From contig JACTAT010000241.1 in the NCBI GenBank assembly GCA_014526335.1, positions 68,531 through 132,530 on the forward strand: a DNA stretch of 64,000 bases, read 5' to 3'. Each line of letters starts with the position of its first letter. Within the stretch, counting starts at the first letter, position 1. The DNA is from Chrysaora quinquecirrha. Taxonomy: Eukaryota; Cnidaria; Scyphozoa; Semaeostomeae; Pelagiidae. The notes under the pieces are model-generated. The model was not told the DNA's origin and ran no database searches. It saw only the letters and a program-made list of their open reading frames with translations. Below are positions 39,617 through 49,545 of the stretch, piece after piece. The position numbers were made by a program, and so were the translations under genes.

Positions 39617-41183
39617 AGATCAGGCGATTATAAAATACTCCAACCATCCCAGTATCAGGAAAATTCGTCACTTTGTCAAACATGATATTGGCATTTTAAT
39701 ACAGTCTCTATAGAAGAAATGCAAACAGAAATTGAGACACTTAATCCAAGAAAGGCAACGACTTTCAAAAATATTCCACCTAAGATTCTAAAAGGCAGCT
39801 CTGAGATTTGTTCTGAAACCCTACAGAGTATCTTTAATGAATGCATTAAAAATAGTTTGTTTCCTGATAAACTAAAATATGCAGATGTCACCCCCCTCCA
39901 TAAAAAAGACGCAAAAACTTCAAAGGATAATTACAGACCCGTAAGTGTACTGCCAACAGTATCTAAAGTTTCTGAAAGAATTATGGAGCGGCAGATAGCT
40001 AGGCATATAACCCCTTTTCTATCAGATCTTCTATGTGGATTTCGCAAAGGTTTCAACACACAACACGCCTTGATTCGGATGCTAGAGAAATGGAAAATAG
40101 GCTTGGATAATGGAGAAAGCATAGGTGCAATTTTTATGGACCTTTCAAAAGCATTTGATTGCATCAAGCATGATCTTCTTTTGGCCAAATTACAAGCGTA
40201 TGGTTTTAATCGCGAGGCTCTTTCACTAATTCACAGCTTTTTGGAAAACAGACAGCAAAGAGTGAAAATCAATGGATCTTTCAGTAAATTTAAAAATCTT
40301 TTGTTGGGAGTACCACAAGGGTCAGTTCTTGGTCCCCTTTTCTTTAACATGTATATAAATGATTTGCTACTCTCCATTCAAGAAACTAATATCTGTAATT
40401 ATGCAGACGATACCATCATTTATGCAAGCGATAAGAATTTGGATAACGTAATCATGAGATTAGAGAATGATTCCACGATATTTATTCAATGGTTTGAAGA
40501 TAACTTAATGAAATTAAATACAGAAAAATGTCACTTCATGGTACTAGGGAAAAGCGCTAATCAAACTGTTAAAGTTAGTGTAGGTGACAGCATTATTGAA
40601 AATAAAGACGAGGAGAAGTTGCTCGGAGTAATAATCGATCACAAACTAACTTATGAGACGCATATTAATAAGCTATGTAAGAAGGCTGGAAACAAGCTTT
40701 TGCACTCTCCGTCTTTCTGCATACATGGATTCCAACAAGCTGCGAATTTTAATGAGAGCCTTCGTAATGAGCCAGTTTCAATACTGTCCACTGGCTTGGA
40801 TGTTCCATAGCAAGCATTTAAATTCTAAAATTAATAAAATACATGAAAGGGCCTTAAGAACTGCTTATAATTATTTTGTTTCTAGTTTTGAATGTTTATT
40901 AGAATGGGATAATTCAGTCACTATACATGCCAAGAATTTACAAACTCTAATGACTGAAATGTTCAAAATACACAAAAATATAAACCCCACATTCATTACA
41001 GAGATCTTTAGGGAGCGAGAAAATATGTATAGCCTTAGAAATAATAATGAATTCGAAATACCTAGGATAAAAACTGTAATTTTGGGTCCGAGACTATTAG
41101 ATACAGAGGACCTCAACTTTGGCTCTCCCTTCCTCGAGATACTAGAAATGCTGAATCAATTCGAGATTTCAGATCCAGAATAA
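39617..41183 (+). pseudogene. LINE reverse transcriptase, two or more frame breaks
   Basis: After the TIR element the frame reads DQAIIKYSNHPSI, changes near 39697, then the main block 39719-40690 holds DVTPLHKKDAKTSKDNYRPV, GFRKGFNTQHAL, IFMDLSKAFDCIKHDLL (motif A), GVPQGSVLGPLFFNMYINDL (motif B) and YADDTIIYA (motif C with the DD pair). Another change near 40690 moves the C-terminal region (FVMSQFQYCPLAWMFHSK, HERALRTAYN) to a third frame ending at 41183. The copy is inactive. The 3' UTR runs to the ATT/TTA tail at about 41478. Confidence 0.9.
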
Positions 41184-41481
41184 AAAATTGGAATGGTGAG
41201 GAATGCTTCTGCAAAATATGTCGGCCTTTCATCCAAAATCTTGGGTTCTTATAGAATGATCATGTTTCATGTTCTTTTCAATAAGTTTTGATCGATTTTA
41301 TGACATTTTGTCACATTTTTAAGCTATGAATTTTATCACATGTATATAAGTTTTCAAGAATTTTATCTAGTATTTTAGATCAGTATTTTTTAAATAGTTG
41401 GCGTAAATTAGCTATAACTTTTAATTAATGTATTCAGCTATGTAAAGCCAACTTAAAATAAAAATTTATTATTATTATTAT

Positions 41482-41990
41482 ACTTTGCTCCGTCGCGCGA
41501 AAATTTGCACCACAGTAGCTTTGTTGATGTGCGACAAAACACGGCGCTCTTTCTAGATGTTTCTAGACTTGTGACGCAGCACCGAAATAGATTTTTCCCC
41601 GTGACCGGACGTACCCGACGATTGGTTACGAAAACGAGGTCGATTGTTCCCAGAGCGTGGCGAATTGCCAACGGGGAGCTCGCGGGGTTCGTGCCTGAAA
41701 TGTTTTCGAAGGGCGGGGGAATGCTGCCTAAGTGTACACAACGTACGCTCTTTTGTTTTCTTTTTGTTTTTTCGCGCGACATTAGACCAATATCGAGAAG
41801 AATAATCGGTATTTGCCAAGCTGTGTCGCAGCTGGAAGCAGCCTGGCCCAAACGAGGCGATGATGACAAGGTACCACGTCGGTGGCTCGATCAAGCACGG
41901 GAGTTGGCGAACCGGGGAGCGGCCGAACTTCGGATCGAACTCTTACAAGGAAACGCCATCGCCAAGACCACCGCCTCCTTAGCTTATTAG
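41482..41990 (+). repeat. Composite 'unit' copy 1, distal block with open frame
   Basis: Matches 44920-45415 and the reverse of 57950-58400. One plus frame (41505-41990, up to 161 aa) is open and shares FVPEMFSKGGGMLPKCTQRT, RDIRPISRRIIGICQAVSQL and RELANRGAAELRIELLQGN with copy 3. The reverse strand is also largely open, and copy 2 breaks the frame, so coding is unproven. GC-rich against an AT-rich background. It ends at the boundary motif near 41985. Confidence 0.7.
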
Positions 41991-41997
41991 TAGGGAG

Positions 41998-42165
41998 ACT
42001 AGCTCGGCGGCTCGCGCTTCGCGCGAGGCCGCCATCGCTAGCTCCTGCGGAGGGCTTCTCGCCGCTTCGCGGCTCGCGGGCGACGCCTCGCGTCGCTCTG
42101 CTTGGCTGCCGCTCGCTGCGCTCGCGGCAACCTCTCAGTGGCACGTGCTCCGCACGTGCTCTCCC
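41998..42165. repeat. GC-rich hairpin cluster 2
   Basis: Same series of palindromes as 13758-13925: GGCGGC...GCCGCC enclosing CTCGCGCTTCGCGCGAG, CTCCTGCGGAG, GCCGCTTCGCGGC, GCGACGCCTCGCGTCGC, CCGC...GCGG and CACGTGCTCCGCACGTG. Stems are kept between copies; changes fall mostly in loops or are paired. Confidence 0.85.
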
Positions 42166-42540
42166 TCCTTCCAAACTCGTTGGATGGCTCATCCGTGCAC
42201 ATAACAGTCGGCTATGCAAGATATAAGGTGACTGAGGTCAAACATACGCGGGATTTTAGTTGCGATAATTGTTGGTAATAAAAAGCATCACGTGAGCATC
42301 CAACCTGAATAGGAATTTCATTAGGAAAGAGTAGGAATCTAGAGTGGCGTCCAAGACAAGGGGAATTACCATTGTAAAAATTATTTTTGAGGGTAAAAAG
42401 GAATCTTGATGGGAATCTCATAAGGAGGAAATGCACCATGGGGATTTAAAATGGTAACCTTTTTCTCCGAGGGTACACAGGATCACGTGATATGTGGATG
42501 ACATTGGAATGTAATATGGACTGAATAAATATCGCAAACA

Positions 42541-44125
42541 TCGTTGCTTAGTTTCTTGGTTGTCCTGTTACTGACTTGCTTGGCTGCTTGGTTTCCCAGT
42601 TGCCCAGTTGTCCAGTTGCTTGGTATCGCTGGTTTCCTAGTAGCCGAGTTGCTCGGTTGCCCATTTGCGCCATCGCTCTGGTTGTCGAGTTGCTCAGTTG
42701 CCCAGTTGCCAAGTTGCTCACTTCCCCATTTCTCGCTTGCTCTTTTGCTCCGTTGCTTGGTTTCCCAGTTGGCAGGTTGTGATGTTGCTCAGTTGCTTAC
42801 TTGCCCAGTTGCTTTTTTGCGCTGCTGCTTGGTTCCCAGTTGCTCGGTTTCCCGGTAACGCAGTTGCTCGGTTTCCCAGTTGCCAAATTGCTCGGTTGAC
42901 CAGTTGCAGCCTTGCTCTGGTTGCCCAGGTGCTCAGTTGCCCAGTTGCTGCCTTGCGCAATTGCTCGGTTGGCCTATTGCAGCGTTGCTTGGTTGCCAAG
43001 CTGTGGAGTTCCCCAGTTGCCAAGTTTCTTGGTTTCCCAGTTCCCCAGTTGCTCGGTTGCCCTGTTGCCCCGTTGCTTGGTTGCCCAGCTGCGAGGTCTC
43101 CCAGTTGCCACGTTAACAAGTTTCTCAGTAGCCTAGTTGCTCACTTGCCCAACTACTTGGCTGCTCTGTTGCTGATTTGCTCAGTTGCTTGGTTCCCATT
43201 TGCTCGGTTTCCCAGTTGCTTACTTCCCAATTGCTTGGCTGTCCTGTTGCTGATTTGCTCCGTTGCTTGGTTCCCAGTTGATCAGTTTCCCAGTTGCCCA
43301 GTTGCTCGGTTTCTCAGTTGCCAAGTTGCTGGGTTGCTCAGTTGCGCCGTTGCTCTGTTTGCCCAGTTGCTTAGTTGCCCAGTTGCTGACTTGCCAAATT
43401 GCTTGGTTGTCTCGGTGCTTGATTTGCCAGCTGCGCAGTTGCGCTGTTGCTCAGTTGCTCAGTTGCTCACTTGCCTAATTGCTTTGTTGCCCTGTCACTG
43501 ATGTGCTTGGTTGCCTAGTTCCCAGTTACTCGGTTACCCACTTGTCCAGTTGCTCGGTTTCCCAGTTTCACAGTTGCCTGGTTCCCCAGTTCCATCATTG
43601 CTTTCGTTGCCTAGTTGTTCAGTTGCCCAGTTGCTCAGTTGCTCACTTGCCTAATTGCTTTGTTGCCCTGTCGCTGATGTGCTTGGTTGCCTAGTTCCCA
43701 GTTACTCGGTTATCCACTTGTCCAGTTGCTCGGTTTCCCAGTTTCACAGTTGCCTGGTTCCCCAGTTCCATCATTGCTTTCGTTGCCTAGTTGTTCAGTT
43801 GCCCAGTCGCTCAGTTGCTCACTTGCCTAATTGCTTTGTTGCCCTGTCGCTGATGTGCTTGGTTGCCTAGTTCCCAGTTACTCGGTTACCCACTTGTCCA
43901 GTTGCTCGGTTTCCCAGTTTCACAGTTGTCTGGTTCCCCAGTTCCTTCATTGCTTTCGTTGCCTAGTTGCTCAGTTGCCTAGTTGCTCAGATGCAAGCTG
44001 CATGGTTTCCTAGTTGCCCGGTTGATCGGTTGCCCGGTTGATCGGTTCCCCTAGTTGCCGAGTTGCTCAGTTGCGCTGTTGCTCGGTGGTTGGGTTACCC
44101 AGTTGCCTAGTTACTTGGCTGCCCA
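42541..44125. repeat. TTGCYCAG minisatellite, second array with 176-bp higher-order repeat
   Basis: Same 8-bp word as in copy 1. Between about 43450 and 43980 a 176-bp block (22 words) is repeated three times almost exactly. All plus frames are open because of the repeat and should not be read as genes. Confidence 0.9.
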
Positions 44126-45419
44126 GTTTAATACGATTCCTAAATACCCTTGGATCCGCTTAACATGTTCCCAATCGTTCAATTCCCTAATTTATCTGAT
44201 GTACCTCATGAATATATTTCATTAATACCATTGTACACCCTTAATTCAAGTCAAGGGGTTACGCCCCCCTTGATGAAACTCCAAAATACCCATAGATTCC
44301 CTTAATATGATGGTATGTCCTCGAGAATTCTTAATTCTCTTCTTACGTTCACTATTTTGTTGCAATTGTGAAACGAAACAAATATAAAGAACTGAACAAA
44401 CGATAAACACCTTGACGTCATGTTTCCGATTCCTCGATTCCCTAATTCCCCCTCCCCACTTTTACACACTCAGAACCATTTAGGGTCGTTAACGTAAAAT
44501 AGCTAGAAGGACATGGTCCAATGAATTGAAACGACGCAACAGTTGCAATTTAACAAAAAATAAGTGTATTCACTCTACCATTCACTCTATTTGACATCGA
44601 ATTTTATTCGATAAATTTAATAACACATACCATAAATCAATAAGACATAAATTCGCACTGACCTTGAGTTAGGTTGACAGCTTACTCAAGTGAACTGAGC
44701 TAGCGCAATAAAATCACGTAAACAAAACTCCAGTTGAGATGACGCAACCACCAAATCAAGTAAACAAACATCCACTGAACCGAGAATGCTCTGAAATAAA
44801 TTCTTAATTCTCATCTTACGTTCCCTGTTTTGTTGCGATTGTGGAACGAAACATACATAAAAGAACTGGACAAATGATAAACGCCTTCACCATTTTCCAT
44901 CAGCACTCGAACTTGTAGGAAATATATTCCTCGCTCCTTGAGGATGCACGAATGGATGTGCCACGAAACACGGGATCCTTCTAGACCCTTCGAAAACTCC
45001 TGACGCAGCACCGACATGGATTTAACCCCGTGATCGGACGTTCCCGACGATTGGTTGCGGGAACGAGGTCGATTGTTCCCGGAGGGTGGCCCAATGCCAA
45101 CGGGGAGCTCGCGGGGTTCGTGCCTGAAATGTTTTCGAAGGGCGGGGGAATGCTGCCTAACTGTACATCTTTTGTCTGCCTTTGTTTCCTCGCGCGTCAT
45201 TAGACCAATATCGGGCACAATGATCGGTATTTGCCAGGCCGCGGCGCAGCTGGCAGCAGCCTGCCACGAACGAGGCGATGATGACAAGGTAGCAAGTCGG
45301 TGTCTCGACGGCGAACGGCAGTTGGCGAACAGGGAAGCGGCCGAACCGCGGATCGAACTCTTACGAGGAAACGCGTGCGCCAACGCCACACCTACTCCGC
45401 ACATTATTATAGAGATAGT

Positions 45420-46440
45420 TAGGGATCAGTAAGGATTAGTGAGGATCAGGTAATGATTAGTTAAGGATCAGTAATGATTAGCTAAGGATCAGTAAGGATT
45501 AGGTTAGGATCAGCAAAGATCAGTAATGATTAGTAAGGATTAGCTAAAGATCAGTAAGGATTAGTTAGGGATCAGTAAGGATTAGTGAGGATCAGGTAAT
45601 GATTAGTTAAGGATCAGTAATGATTAGTTAGGGATCAGTAAGGAATAGGTTAGGATCAAGTAATGATTAGGTTAGGATCAGGTAATGATTAGTTAGGATC
45701 AGCAATGATCAGTAAGGATCAGTAAGGATCAATAATGAGCAGTGAGGATAAGTAAGGATCAGTAAGGATTAGGTAAGGATTAGCAAGGATTAAGTAATGA
45801 TCAGTTAGGATTAGCGATGGTTAGCTTAGGATTAGGTAAAGATAATCTAATGATCAGTAAGGATTAACTAAAGATCAGTAAGGATTTGCTTAGGATCAGG
45901 CAATGATTAGCTAAATATCAGTAAGGATCAGTAATGATTAAGTAATGATTAGTTAGGATCAGCAATGATTAGAGAGGATTAGTAAGGATTAGCTAAGGAT
46001 CAGTAAGGATTAGCGAGGATCAGTAAGGATTAAGTGATGATTAGTAATGATTAGGTAAGGATCAGTAAGGATAATCGAATGATCAGTAAGATTAGTGAGG
46101 GATCAGTAAAGATTAAGTGATGATTTGCAATGATTAGCAAGGGTTAGGTAAAGATTATCTAATGATCAGTAATGATCAGCTAAGGATCAGTAAGGATCTG
46201 CTTAGGATTAGGCAACGATTAGCAAGGATTAGGTAAGGATTAGCTAAGGATCAGTAAGGATCAGGTAATGATTAGGTAAGGATTAGTAGTGATTAGTAAG
46301 GATTAGATAATGATTAGTTAAGGATTAGTAATGATTTGTAAGGATTAGATAATGATTAGTTAAGGATTAGGTAATGATTAGTTAAGGATTAGCAATGATT
46401 AGTGAGGATCAGTAAGGATTAACTATGGATTAGGTATGAT
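45420..46440. repeat. GGATCAGTAAGGATTAG minisatellite
   Basis: Same word family as 1-1475 (reverse orientation there) and 57841-57950. It starts exactly at the end of unit copy 2. No gene. Confidence 0.9.
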
Positions 46441-46512
46441 TTGGTTGGCAACATCCTTCCTGTGCAAGTGTGGAATTCCTTTCTCACATCATATTGAGTG
46501 GAGGAATCAGTC

Positions 46513-46520
46513 TATAAATT
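46513..46520 (+). promoter_or_regulatory. TATAAATT box of the C2H2 gene
   Basis: Reads TATAAATTCAAGCGAG, about 70-77 bp upstream of ATG 46590. Same octamer as upstream of Polinton genes. Confidence 0.6.
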
Positions 46521-46589
46521 CAAGCGAGTTTATGCTCTAGGACTCAGGTGTTTAAGAGGTAGTCGACAATTATAAGTAAACAGCTAACC

Positions 46590-47036
46590 ATGAATCAGTA
46601 TAAATGTGATTGTTGTGAATTCTCTTCCAAGTTTAAAAGTAATGTTAAGCGACATGAACAGGAGATGCACGAGGAGAGTAGCGAAGAATGTGACTCAGAT
46701 GATGATGATATAGAAGCTGAAAATGACCATGACAATCTTGAAACTGTCAACACTGAGGAGGATCTTCCTTTAGGGAATGTATGGCCTTCAATGCGTAAGA
46801 AGTGGATGAAAATGAAAACATACATTTTCAGACGTAAATTTCTATATAATAGAAGTTTTGAAAATGATGCTGTTGTGAATGCAGTCATAGCAACGATGCA
46901 AAAAGCACAAAAGGAAGATGGTATGGATATGCAAGAGGCCTTAGATTATGCTATTGAGAAAGAAAATATCTCATCATACGTCAAGCGAAGAATGATGAAG
47001 AAGAGGAAGCTAGTAATTCTGAGGATGCTGGTGTGA
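46590..47036 (+). CDS. Small C2H2 zinc-finger protein, orphan cassette
   Basis: 148 aa. Residues 4-27 form one C2H2 finger (C6-X2-C9-X12-H22-X4-H27). An acidic segment follows (EECDSDDDDIEAEND), then a helical region (SMRKKWMKMKTYIFRRKFLY, NAVIATMQKAQKEDGMDMQE) and a basic C-terminus (VKRRMMKKRKLVIL). The start is supported by the TATA box upstream. It lies between the GATCAG array and two leftward genes, convergent with them. Not recognised as any known family. A single finger with an acidic run suggests a nuclear regulator, which is inference. The PolB of the Polinton also begins with a C2H2 finger, but the proteins are otherwise unlike. Confidence 0.6.
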   Translation: MNQYKCDCCEFSSKFKSNVKRHEQEMHEESSEECDSDDDDIEAENDHDNLETVNTEEDLPLGNVWPSMRKKWMKMKTYIFRRKFLYNRSFENDAVVNAVIATMQKAQKEDGMDMQEALDYAIEKENISSYVKRRMMKKRKLVILRMLV

Positions 47037-47525
47037 AAGAAGTTGAATATGTTAGTACTCAATTATTCCCATACTATGGAAATAACTAGAAATAGCTATA
47101 CCTAAAAAATGTTTAGAAATTATTCTTCATTAGTTGTCTGTTAGAAATATTTGATTTTGTGTGAACATTCTTTGAAAACGATGCCATAAATAAATTGCTA
47201 TTATTCATAGAGTATATAGGCAATATATTGTAATGTTTAGATAATATTTGCATATAAATGATATAAGGATATTATAAACCATGGATTAAGCCATAAGCTA
47301 TTAGAGATATTGCTATTACGAATGCGCCATTTGATGAATATTCATATGACATACATCATTCAAATCTCTATTATTTCTTTGTTCTACATACTACTTCCCA
47401 GTTCTCTAGCTCTTATCTTTATTGATATAGCTACTGTGCATGCTGAGTTAATGGTTATACATATATTGTAGATATATATTTTGAATCTCCATTATGGACT
47501 TGTTCTATGTACCAATTCCCAAGTC
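47037..47525. other. AT-rich convergent intergenic region
   Basis: Low-complexity AT-rich sequence with AATAAA-like words near 47185. It is probably the 3' flank of both convergent transcription units. Confidence 0.4.
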
Positions 47526-47641
47526 TTCAGCTAATAGTTCTATAAAAGTATGCTTTTATACGTTTCAACCAATGAGATAGCAGTTTATTCCTTTTAGATT
47601 GTGGAAGACGATCGGAATCTCGTGGCTGTTTGCTACTATAT

Positions 47642-47845
47642 CTAGATGCTTGAAGGTGCAATATTTGCAAGCCGGTCCTCTGTATTTCCCGCCAAGCCCA
47701 ACTGCGCACGCCGTAGTTTTCGTATATGATAAAGGAATGCGCTTCTTTTATTATACTTATTGTTAATCTGTTGGTATATTTTTTTTAAATAGATATAAAC
47801 ATCTTGTAAATCACCAACTTCATTTCCATTAATTGAATTTAGCAT
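47642..47845 (-). CDS. Short unknown frame downstream of the orphan Bcl-2-like gene
   Basis: 67 aa from ATG 47845, 40 bp after the Bcl-2-like stop on the same strand: LQDVYIYLKKIYQQINNKYN then a basic end. An overlapping second frame (47709-47527) is basic and Ser-rich, so the true protein could be longer with one frame change. Not recognised. Confidence 0.35.
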   Translation of the reverse strand: MLNSINGNEVGDLQDVYIYLKKIYQQINNKYNKRSAFLYHIRKLRRAQLGLAGNTEDRLANIAPSSI

Positions 47846-47885
47846 TATTTCTATATAATTGAATGTAGAAATTTAAGACAACTTA

Positions 47886-48377
47886 TCAATATAACATAAA
47901 ACATTCAGAGTCAATTAACAGTTTTTCAACCCAATCTCCTAATGCTTTATCATTGATTTCTTCTTTTATTTCTTCTATGAATGATGTTGCTACAGTCCTA
48001 TCATGATATTTCATTAAACCCTCAGCAAGTTCGTCAATGAAAATCATTAACACAGCCATTCTTCCCCAATTTCCTTCTTTATCCATAATTGGAAAAAGTC
48101 CACAAACTAGGTCTTTAGCTTCTAGCTTGGAAAAGACTTGATGTTGTTCTACTTGAGACTTTATTGAGTTATTAGAGCTAGCTCTTGCATATGTTAGAAG
48201 ATCTCGCATCCAATAATAGTATGAACTGCTGATTGGGATTGATTGTCTCTCGAAAGATATAACTCCTAAATTGTGATATTCATAGTTCCTCTCCAAAGAA
48301 TATGCAACTAGGTTTTTTCTAGTTAATTCGCACTCCTTCTTCACAGCGTTGAATATCAGGAACGCTGCTGAAATCAT
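47886..48377 (-). CDS. Orphan Bcl-2-like protein
   Basis: 163 aa from ATG 48377 (an upstream in-frame GTG exists at 48407). Helical throughout. Residues 102-118 (GNWGRMAVLMIFIDELA) match BH1 with the NWGR core, and residues 148-155 (DWVEKLLI) match the start of BH2; the spacing of about 45 residues is right for the fold. Upstream helices (YYYWMRDLLTYARAS) are where BH3/BH4 would lie. No C-terminal membrane anchor is visible; the protein ends shortly after BH2. It is distinct from the Polinton copy at 29889-30518 (little identity outside motifs). The promoter has a TATA box and two heat-shock-element arrays. The role in cell death control is inferred from the motifs. Confidence 0.7.
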   Translation of the reverse strand: MISAAFLIFNAVKKECELTRKNLVAYSLERNYEYHNLGVISFERQSIPISSSYYYWMRDLLTYARASSNNSIKSQVEQHQVFSKLEAKDLVCGLFPIMDKEGNWGRMAVLMIFIDELAEGLMKYHDRTVATSFIEEIKEEINDKALGDWVEKLLIDSECFMLY

Positions 48378-48422
48378 TATCGCATCTATCGAGTCGTATG
48401 ACCACACTGTTGCTTCTTCTCG

Positions 48423-48430
48423 ATTTATAT
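48423..48430 (-). promoter_or_regulatory. TATA box of the orphan Bcl-2-like gene
   Basis: On the minus strand TATATAAATCGAGAAG, about 46-53 bp upstream of ATG 48377. Confidence 0.65.
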
Positions 48431-48474
48431 AGCTATACTATGAAGATTCTTTGTTAAATCAGGGACTTCCTTCA

Positions 48475-48522
48475 TTCTGGAAACTTGTCGAATCTTCTGG
48501 AAACTTCTCAAAACTTCTGGAA
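48475..48522 (-). promoter_or_regulatory. Heat-shock element array 1
   Basis: Ten contiguous 5-bp blocks alternate as nTTCn/nGAAn with exact 5-bp phasing: TTC at 48475, 48495, 48505, 48515 and GAA at 48480, 48490, 48500, 48520, with near-matches TTG at 48485 and AAA at 48510. Arrays of inverted GAA pentamers are the binding site of heat-shock factor trimers. It sits about 45 bp upstream of the TATA box. Confidence 0.8.
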
Positions 48523-48608
48523 CATTGCGAGTGATTTTCTCTTTCTCGATGATAGAGATTTGCAGGATACATTCGAGCGTCACATTGGAAAAACGCTACA
48601 TTCAAAAC

Positions 48609-48646
48609 TTCTAGAAACTTCTGGAGACTTCTGGAAACTTGTAGAG
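48609..48646 (-). promoter_or_regulatory. Heat-shock element array 2
   Basis: Eight phased pentamers: TTC 48609, GAA 48614, TTC 48619, GAG 48624, TTC 48629, GAA 48634, TTG 48639, GAG 48644. About 87 bp upstream of array 1, as in multi-HSE hsp promoters. Confidence 0.75.
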
Positions 48647-48649
48647 TCA

Positions 48650-49326
48650 AACCGATTGCAAAGGTTGTTAAATCGGAAACGAGGCTAGCGGTTTCAGACA
48701 AGTGTACTGCATTGCAAGAACTCTTGAAAACGAGGTTGGAGAAACCAGCATGCTAGATCCATAAAAACCGTCGCACTATAGCGCGACCTGATGACGTCGC
48801 TGATGACGTCACTGCGCTATGGCGCCCAGTTTGCAACCTACTTAAATCTCCATAATATTTATAAATCTTATGAATCTTATAACGCCTATAAATCTCTTTA
48901 AAACCTCATGTTTAGCCTTCGCGCGTGTGCACAAGCCTTGAGGCGCCCGCAGCAAGATAACGATTGAAGGAAAATCGCGTGCATTCTTCAATGAGGTAAT
49001 CTTAAGTTTAGGCAGAGTTCCTTTTAGACACTGAACACTGGGTTTGCAGACGTAGTCGCAAACATTTTCTTACGTTGTTTTCATGTATAATTTTCTTAGG
49101 GAATCAACTCTGAATCTTATTACGCTCATCCGTAAAAATACTAAAGAATTTTAAGCTTTTCAAATTCCTTCATTTCCTAGTACAATTTAACTTCAATGTT
49201 TGTTTTCTCTCTTTTCCTCTCAAAGATAAAAATATAACTCAACTTTAACCAAAACACACACTCGAGGTCCTAAACTAATTGTAGCATAGGGCATACCGAG
49301 TCTACAATGATATGTTAAAGGAGCAC
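48650..49326. other. No gene recognised
   Basis: Contains a direct pair TGATGACGTC at 48790-48815 inside a loose palindrome (GCGCGAC/GCGCTATGGCGC), otherwise AT-rich sequence. Nothing else supportable. Confidence 0.4.
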
Positions 49327-49545
49327 TGTCGCGATTATACCAGGTTGCAGCCTACGACAACAAATGACTCACGGTCTAGTACTTTCTGAGTTATAACATA
49401 ACAAAACATCAAAACTAGAACTGACATTTTACTCTCAACTCTCCAATCTCGCGCTTAAGGTTATGCAATATCAAAGCTTAAAATAGTCTGAAAAGGTCCA
49501 GTCTCTGCTTCCGCTGGAATGTCTATTGTCTATGAAATGTCTATT
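49327..49545 (-). repeat. 3' LTR of the BEL/Pao element
   Basis: Roughly 85-90% identical by eye to 53370-53580; the inner border is approximate. Begins TGT on the plus strand (ACA end on the minus strand). Confidence 0.8.

Larger units (their letters stand above)
17327..41478 (+). mobile_element. LINE (SGNH-EN-RT), split by a Polinton and a TIR element
   Basis: Pieces at 17327-18947, 37701-38501 and 39614-41478 read continuously once the two insertions and one target duplication each are removed. The 3' end is an ATT/TTA tail at 41458-41480. ORF1-like SGNH esterase plus endonuclease and RT is the layout of CR1/L2-like elements. The 5' end is probably truncated: the frame is open from about 17290 with no upstream ATG, and the unit-repeat homology stops at about 17326. 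Confidence 0.85.
41988..45420 (+). repeat. Composite repeat 'unit', copy 2, complete order
   Basis: Starts with GAGACTAG and the hairpin cluster, then about 370 bp of shared unique sequence, the TTGCYCAG array, AT-rich spacers (44130-44900) and the distal block (44900-45415). It ends at TATAGAGATAGTTAGG, where the GATCAG minisatellite begins. It directly abuts the end of copy 1, so the two are head-to-tail. Confidence 0.8.

Noticed and set aside
42544..44013. Open frames up to 278 aa
   Set aside because: Same 8-bp minisatellite artefact in unit copy 2.
44811..45404. 197-aa reverse-strand protein in unit copy 2
   Set aside because: Not preserved as a frame in copies 1 and 3; likely chance openness of a GC-rich repeat.
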